A stretch of 64,000 bases of DNA, from assembly GCA_963665705.1 (NCBI GenBank), contig OY762448.1, forward strand, positions 868,001-932,000, read 5' to 3'. Below the pieces are notes generated by a model that saw only the letters and a program-made list of their open reading frames with translations, was not told the origin of the DNA and made no database searches. Made by a program: the position numbers and the translations under genes. Of this stretch, positions 61,543 through 64,000 are shown one piece after another. Source of the DNA: Saccharicrinis sp963665705. Its GTDB lineage: Bacteria; Bacteroidota; Bacteroidia; Bacteroidales; Marinilabiliaceae. The first letter of the stretch is position 1. Every line of letters begins with the position of its first letter.

Positions 61543-63244
61543 GTTTCTGATATATCTGTTTGAGTCAGGTTTATGTTTGACGCTGTTTTATATGGGGTAT
61601 GTAATTTTCTTTCGTAAAGAGACTTACTTTACTTTTAACAGGATTTATTTGATTGGAGCAATGGTGTTGTCATTATTAATGCCATTAAGCTCAGTGTCAG
61701 TAAATTCAATCAGATCCAATGTGCTTTCGGAAACTATTGTTAAAGTTGGTCAGTTTAGAAGCTATTATGAAGAACTTATTTTATTAACAGATCCTGATTA
61801 TGCAGTGTCTCATGAGGATGAACAAAATAAAGCATTCTTCAGTGGAGCTCAAACAGAAAAAGAGCTCCGGCAAAGTCAAAAGAATTCTTCTTACAATCTT
61901 ATAAAAATCTTTTTTTATATCTATTTATCAGGATTCCTCTTTTTTATACTGAGGTTAGTTGTTCATATTATTCAATTAGCACAGTTAATTCATAAAAACA
62001 AAGCAATTAAAGAAAAGGATTATACACTGGTACTGTTATCAGATGAGGTGCCAAGTTTTTCTTTTATGCGGTGGATTTTTATTAATAAAGAGGCCTTAAC
62101 AAATAGTGAATTTGAACAAGTGTTAGCGCATGAAAAAATTCATGTGAAACAGAAACATACAGTAGATTTATTGCTGGCTCACGTAATTATTACGTTCCAG
62201 TGGTTTAATCCACTAACATGGCGCATACAGAAATCGATTAAGTCGTGTCATGAGTATATTGCCGACAGGCATGTGCTCACTCAAGGGCATCAATTATTCG
62301 ATTATCAGTCTCTCCTACTGAGTCAGTTAATCAGCATTCGCTCAGTTGAGCTGGTAAATAATTTTAATTTATTATCAATTAAAAAACGAATAGCCATGAT
62401 GAATAAAATAAAATCAGGACGATTAGCTAAATTAAAAGCTATTATTGTACTACCGTTACTTGCAGTTGCATTTTTATTTTTTGCTAATATGACAAAGGGG
62501 AAATTAATTTCAGAAAAAGTAAATAATAATAGTATTAGTGATTTAGCCGAAGTAACAAGAGCTAATGGTAATATAGATTTACCAAGAGCAAAGGAAGTTA
62601 AGCCTTATGACGAAGATTTTATTCTTTGTAGAATAAAAATTGAAGGTAAACAGCTTTATGTTAATGATGAAAAGGAAGAGTTTAATCAAATAGAGAAAAT
62701 TCTGAATTCAATTAAAGCAAAGGCAAATCAAAAGAAAGTTCATAAAATGACGGTTTTACTGATAATTGATAAGTCGGTAAAAATGGAATTCGTTGATAAA
62801 GTGAAATCGGCATTGCGTAATACCAATCTTTTAAAAATTGGTTATGTGGTAAATCCTGCAGATAATGATTTTGAAGGAAAAGAAGTGGCGTTATTTGCAT
62901 TGCTTCCTCCTAAGGATGCTATGTGGGTAGATGAAGATAAAATTGACTTTTTGTTTACGGTTACTGATGCCGATGTGAGTAATATTGATAAAGTAAAAAG
63001 TGATCTGGATAGTTATATTAAGGCTCATGAAAAATATGTAATGTTATATAAGTATGATAATAATACCTTGTATAACGATTATATGAAATCAATGGATGCT
63101 GTGTGGACAACTGTTTATAAATTACGTAGAACAGATGCATTCTTTAAAGGAAAAAAATATGATGATATGACACCTGAAGAGCAAAAGAAAATTAAAAAAC
63201 GTTATCCTATTACACTAACATTTAAAAATATGGATATAGATTAA
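61535..63244 (+). CDS. M56-family (BlaR1-like) membrane metallopeptidase
   Basis: 569 aa. N-terminal transmembrane helices (LFESGLCLTLFYMGYVIFF; LIKIFFYIYLSGFLFFIL) enclose the gluzincin domain: FEQVLAHEKIHVKQKHTVD (HExxH), SCHEYIADRHVL (third ligand). After a last helix (IIVLPLLAVAFLFFANM) comes a 230-aa extracytoplasmic region without a penicillin-binding domain, so the signal is not a beta-lactam in the BlaR1 manner. The sensed ligand is unknown. No regulated target is next to it. Confidence 0.93.
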   Translation: MAKFLIYLFESGLCLTLFYMGYVIFFRKETYFTFNRIYLIGAMVLSLLMPLSSVSVNSIRSNVLSETIVKVGQFRSYYEELILLTDPDYAVSHEDEQNKAFFSGAQTEKELRQSQKNSSYNLIKIFFYIYLSGFLFFILRLVVHIIQLAQLIHKNKAIKEKDYTLVLLSDEVPSFSFMRWIFINKEALTNSEFEQVLAHEKIHVKQKHTVDLLLAHVIITFQWFNPLTWRIQKSIKSCHEYIADRHVLTQGHQLFDYQSLLLSQLISIRSVELVNNFNLLSIKKRIAMMNKIKSGRLAKLKAIIVLPLLAVAFLFFANMTKGKLISEKVNNNSISDLAEVTRANGNIDLPRAKEVKPYDEDFILCRIKIEGKQLYVNDEKEEFNQIEKILNSIKAKANQKKVHKMTVLLIIDKSVKMEFVDKVKSALRNTNLLKIGYVVNPADNDFEGKEVALFALLPPKDAMWVDEDKIDFLFTVTDADVSNIDKVKSDLDSYIKAHEKYVMLYKYDNNTLYNDYMKSMDAVWTTVYKLRRTDAFFKGKKYDDMTPEEQKKIKKRYPITLTFKNMDID

Positions 63245-63249
63245 AAAAT

Positions 63250-63277
63250 AATCCCGGTAGTGTAATCTACCGGGATT
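63250..63277. terminator. Bidirectional terminator
   Basis: AATCCCGGTAG / CTACCGGGATT, 11-bp perfect stem, 6-nt loop, between two converging genes. Confidence 0.85.
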
Positions 63278-63306
63278 TATTTCTTTTAACTTTCAACTTA
63301 TTTCTA

Positions 63307-64000
63307 TTAACTCTTAGCTATCTGCTCAACCTTTTTAAATACTCTTAAAAAGTTACCTCCCCAAATTTTAGCAATATCTTTTTCTGAGTAGCCTCTTTTT
63401 AATAGTTCAAGAGTTATTAATGGAAAATCAGCAACATTGGTACAATCAGCTAATCCACCGCCACCATCAAAGTCAGAACCGATACCAACATGATCAATGC
63501 CCACTAAATTAACTACATAATCAATATGATCCACAGCATCAGATATGGTTGGTAAAACCTGAGGGTATTTTGCATTTATTTCATCCCATTCTGCCCATGC
63601 TTGTTTTCTTTCTTCGTCGTTTTTGTATTGCCAATTATGATACTTCTTTTTAAGTTCCTGCATTTTAATATAGTGAATAGCAGTTGAATCGGGAGATTTT
63701 ATGTAATCTCCAAGTATGCATATTTGAATTACACCATCATTTTTAGCTAATAATTTAATCATATCATTGCTCATGTTTCTTGGGTGATCACATACGGAAC
63801 GAACACTGGAGTGAGACGCAATAACAGGAGCTTTGCTGTATTTTATTACATCATAAAATGCAGTATCAGAAATATGCGAAACGTCGATAATCATGCCTAG
63901 ATGGTTCATTTCAGTAATCACTTTTTTGCCAAAATTACTTACGCCATGATGTTCAACTCCTTGTGGATCAGTAGATGAATCGCAAATATCATTATTGGAG
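63307..64000 (-). CDS. Membrane dipeptidase (peptidase family M19), 3' part
   Basis: The open frame runs past base 64000, so the N-terminus is outside the window. Visible: NHLGMIIDVSHISDTAF (metal His), PVIASHSSVRSVCDHPRNMS, HIDYVVNLVGIDHVGIGSDFDGGGG (metal Asp), and the C-terminal WGGNFLRVFKKVE. Zinc dipeptidase related to renal dipeptidase; the 'SDF' and 'DVSH' motifs are complete. Confidence 0.92.
   Translation of the reverse strand, partial: SNNDICDSSTDPQGVEHHGVSNFGKKVITEMNHLGMIIDVSHISDTAFYDVIKYSKAPVIASHSSVRSVCDHPRNMSNDMIKLLAKNDGVIQICILGDYIKSPDSTAIHYIKMQELKKKYHNWQYKNDEERKQAWAEWDEINAKYPQVLPTISDAVDHIDYVVNLVGIDHVGIGSDFDGGGGLADCTNVADFPLITLELLKRGYSEKDIAKIWGGNFLRVFKKVEQIAKS

Overview
The window is low-GC DNA of a Bacteroidota bacterium. 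The phylum call rests on TAnnTTTG-type -7 promoter boxes, no Shine-Dalgarno pattern, single-ORF IS66 elements, IS1595 and DUF4372-type IS4 transposases, a DUF4143 ATPase and a DUF4248 protein. An NhaD Na+/H+ antiporter, a TrkH channel and a two-domain SGNH acetylesterase suggest a marine or saline anaerobe, perhaps Marinilabiliales/Marinifilaceae; that rank is inference.

Region by region. 0-9.6 kb is a scarred detoxification locus. An SDR gene is split by an IS4-family element that is itself split by an IS1595 element; both target duplications are readable and both reading frames rejoin exactly. After an intact quinone-reductase-like dehydrogenase and an Old Yellow Enzyme, a second SDR is split by a 201-bp element built of hairpins. 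Then come an AraC remnant, a DUF4143 ATPase, a second IS1595, a NUDIX remnant and a 182-bp MITE. 9.6-18.9 kb holds a divergent AraC regulator and a nine-gene operon (two alpha/beta hydrolases, three aldo/keto reductases, an NTF2-like protein, DUF418, a CMD-family protein, a cupin) closed by a terminator. 19-24.5 kb is a minus-strand cluster (AKR, acetyltransferase, rhodanese, C_GCAxxG_C_C protein, AraC, frameshifted methyltransferase, HxlR) in which three transcription units share a 38-bp upstream element, plus a divergent SDR with an HxlR-type operator.

24.5-31 kb holds an HU-like gene that lacks a standard start codon, a Ca/Na antiporter, a 9-bp GTTAAC iteron array and a minus-strand replication module (CHC2/Toprim primase-helicase, coiled-coil protein, small acidic protein, DUF4248). 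31.3-43.2 kb begins with an attenuator-like hairpin pair and carries a five-gene cassette (SWIM-SNF2 helicase, RecD2-like helicase, GNAT-like protein, SEC-C protein, conserved 181-aa protein) bracketed by imperfect 48-bp direct repeats, followed by IS66 and a frameshifted pseudogene.

43.3-46.9 kb is backbone: carbonic anhydrase, tandem SGNH esterase, acyl-ACP thioesterase. The thioesterase 3' end is repeated exactly (72 bp) 8.3 kb downstream. Between the copies lies an island of lipoproteins (LRR-like, two unknown, one S41 protease), a secreted protein interrupted by a second IS66, and a divergent Lnt-like N-acyltransferase with its catalytic triad intact. This is the best candidate for an undescribed system. 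55-64 kb is ordinary backbone: VOC protein, NhaD-TrkH pair, exonuclease III, BlaI/M56 regulatory pair with an AACTTA operator array, and a partial M19 dipeptidase.
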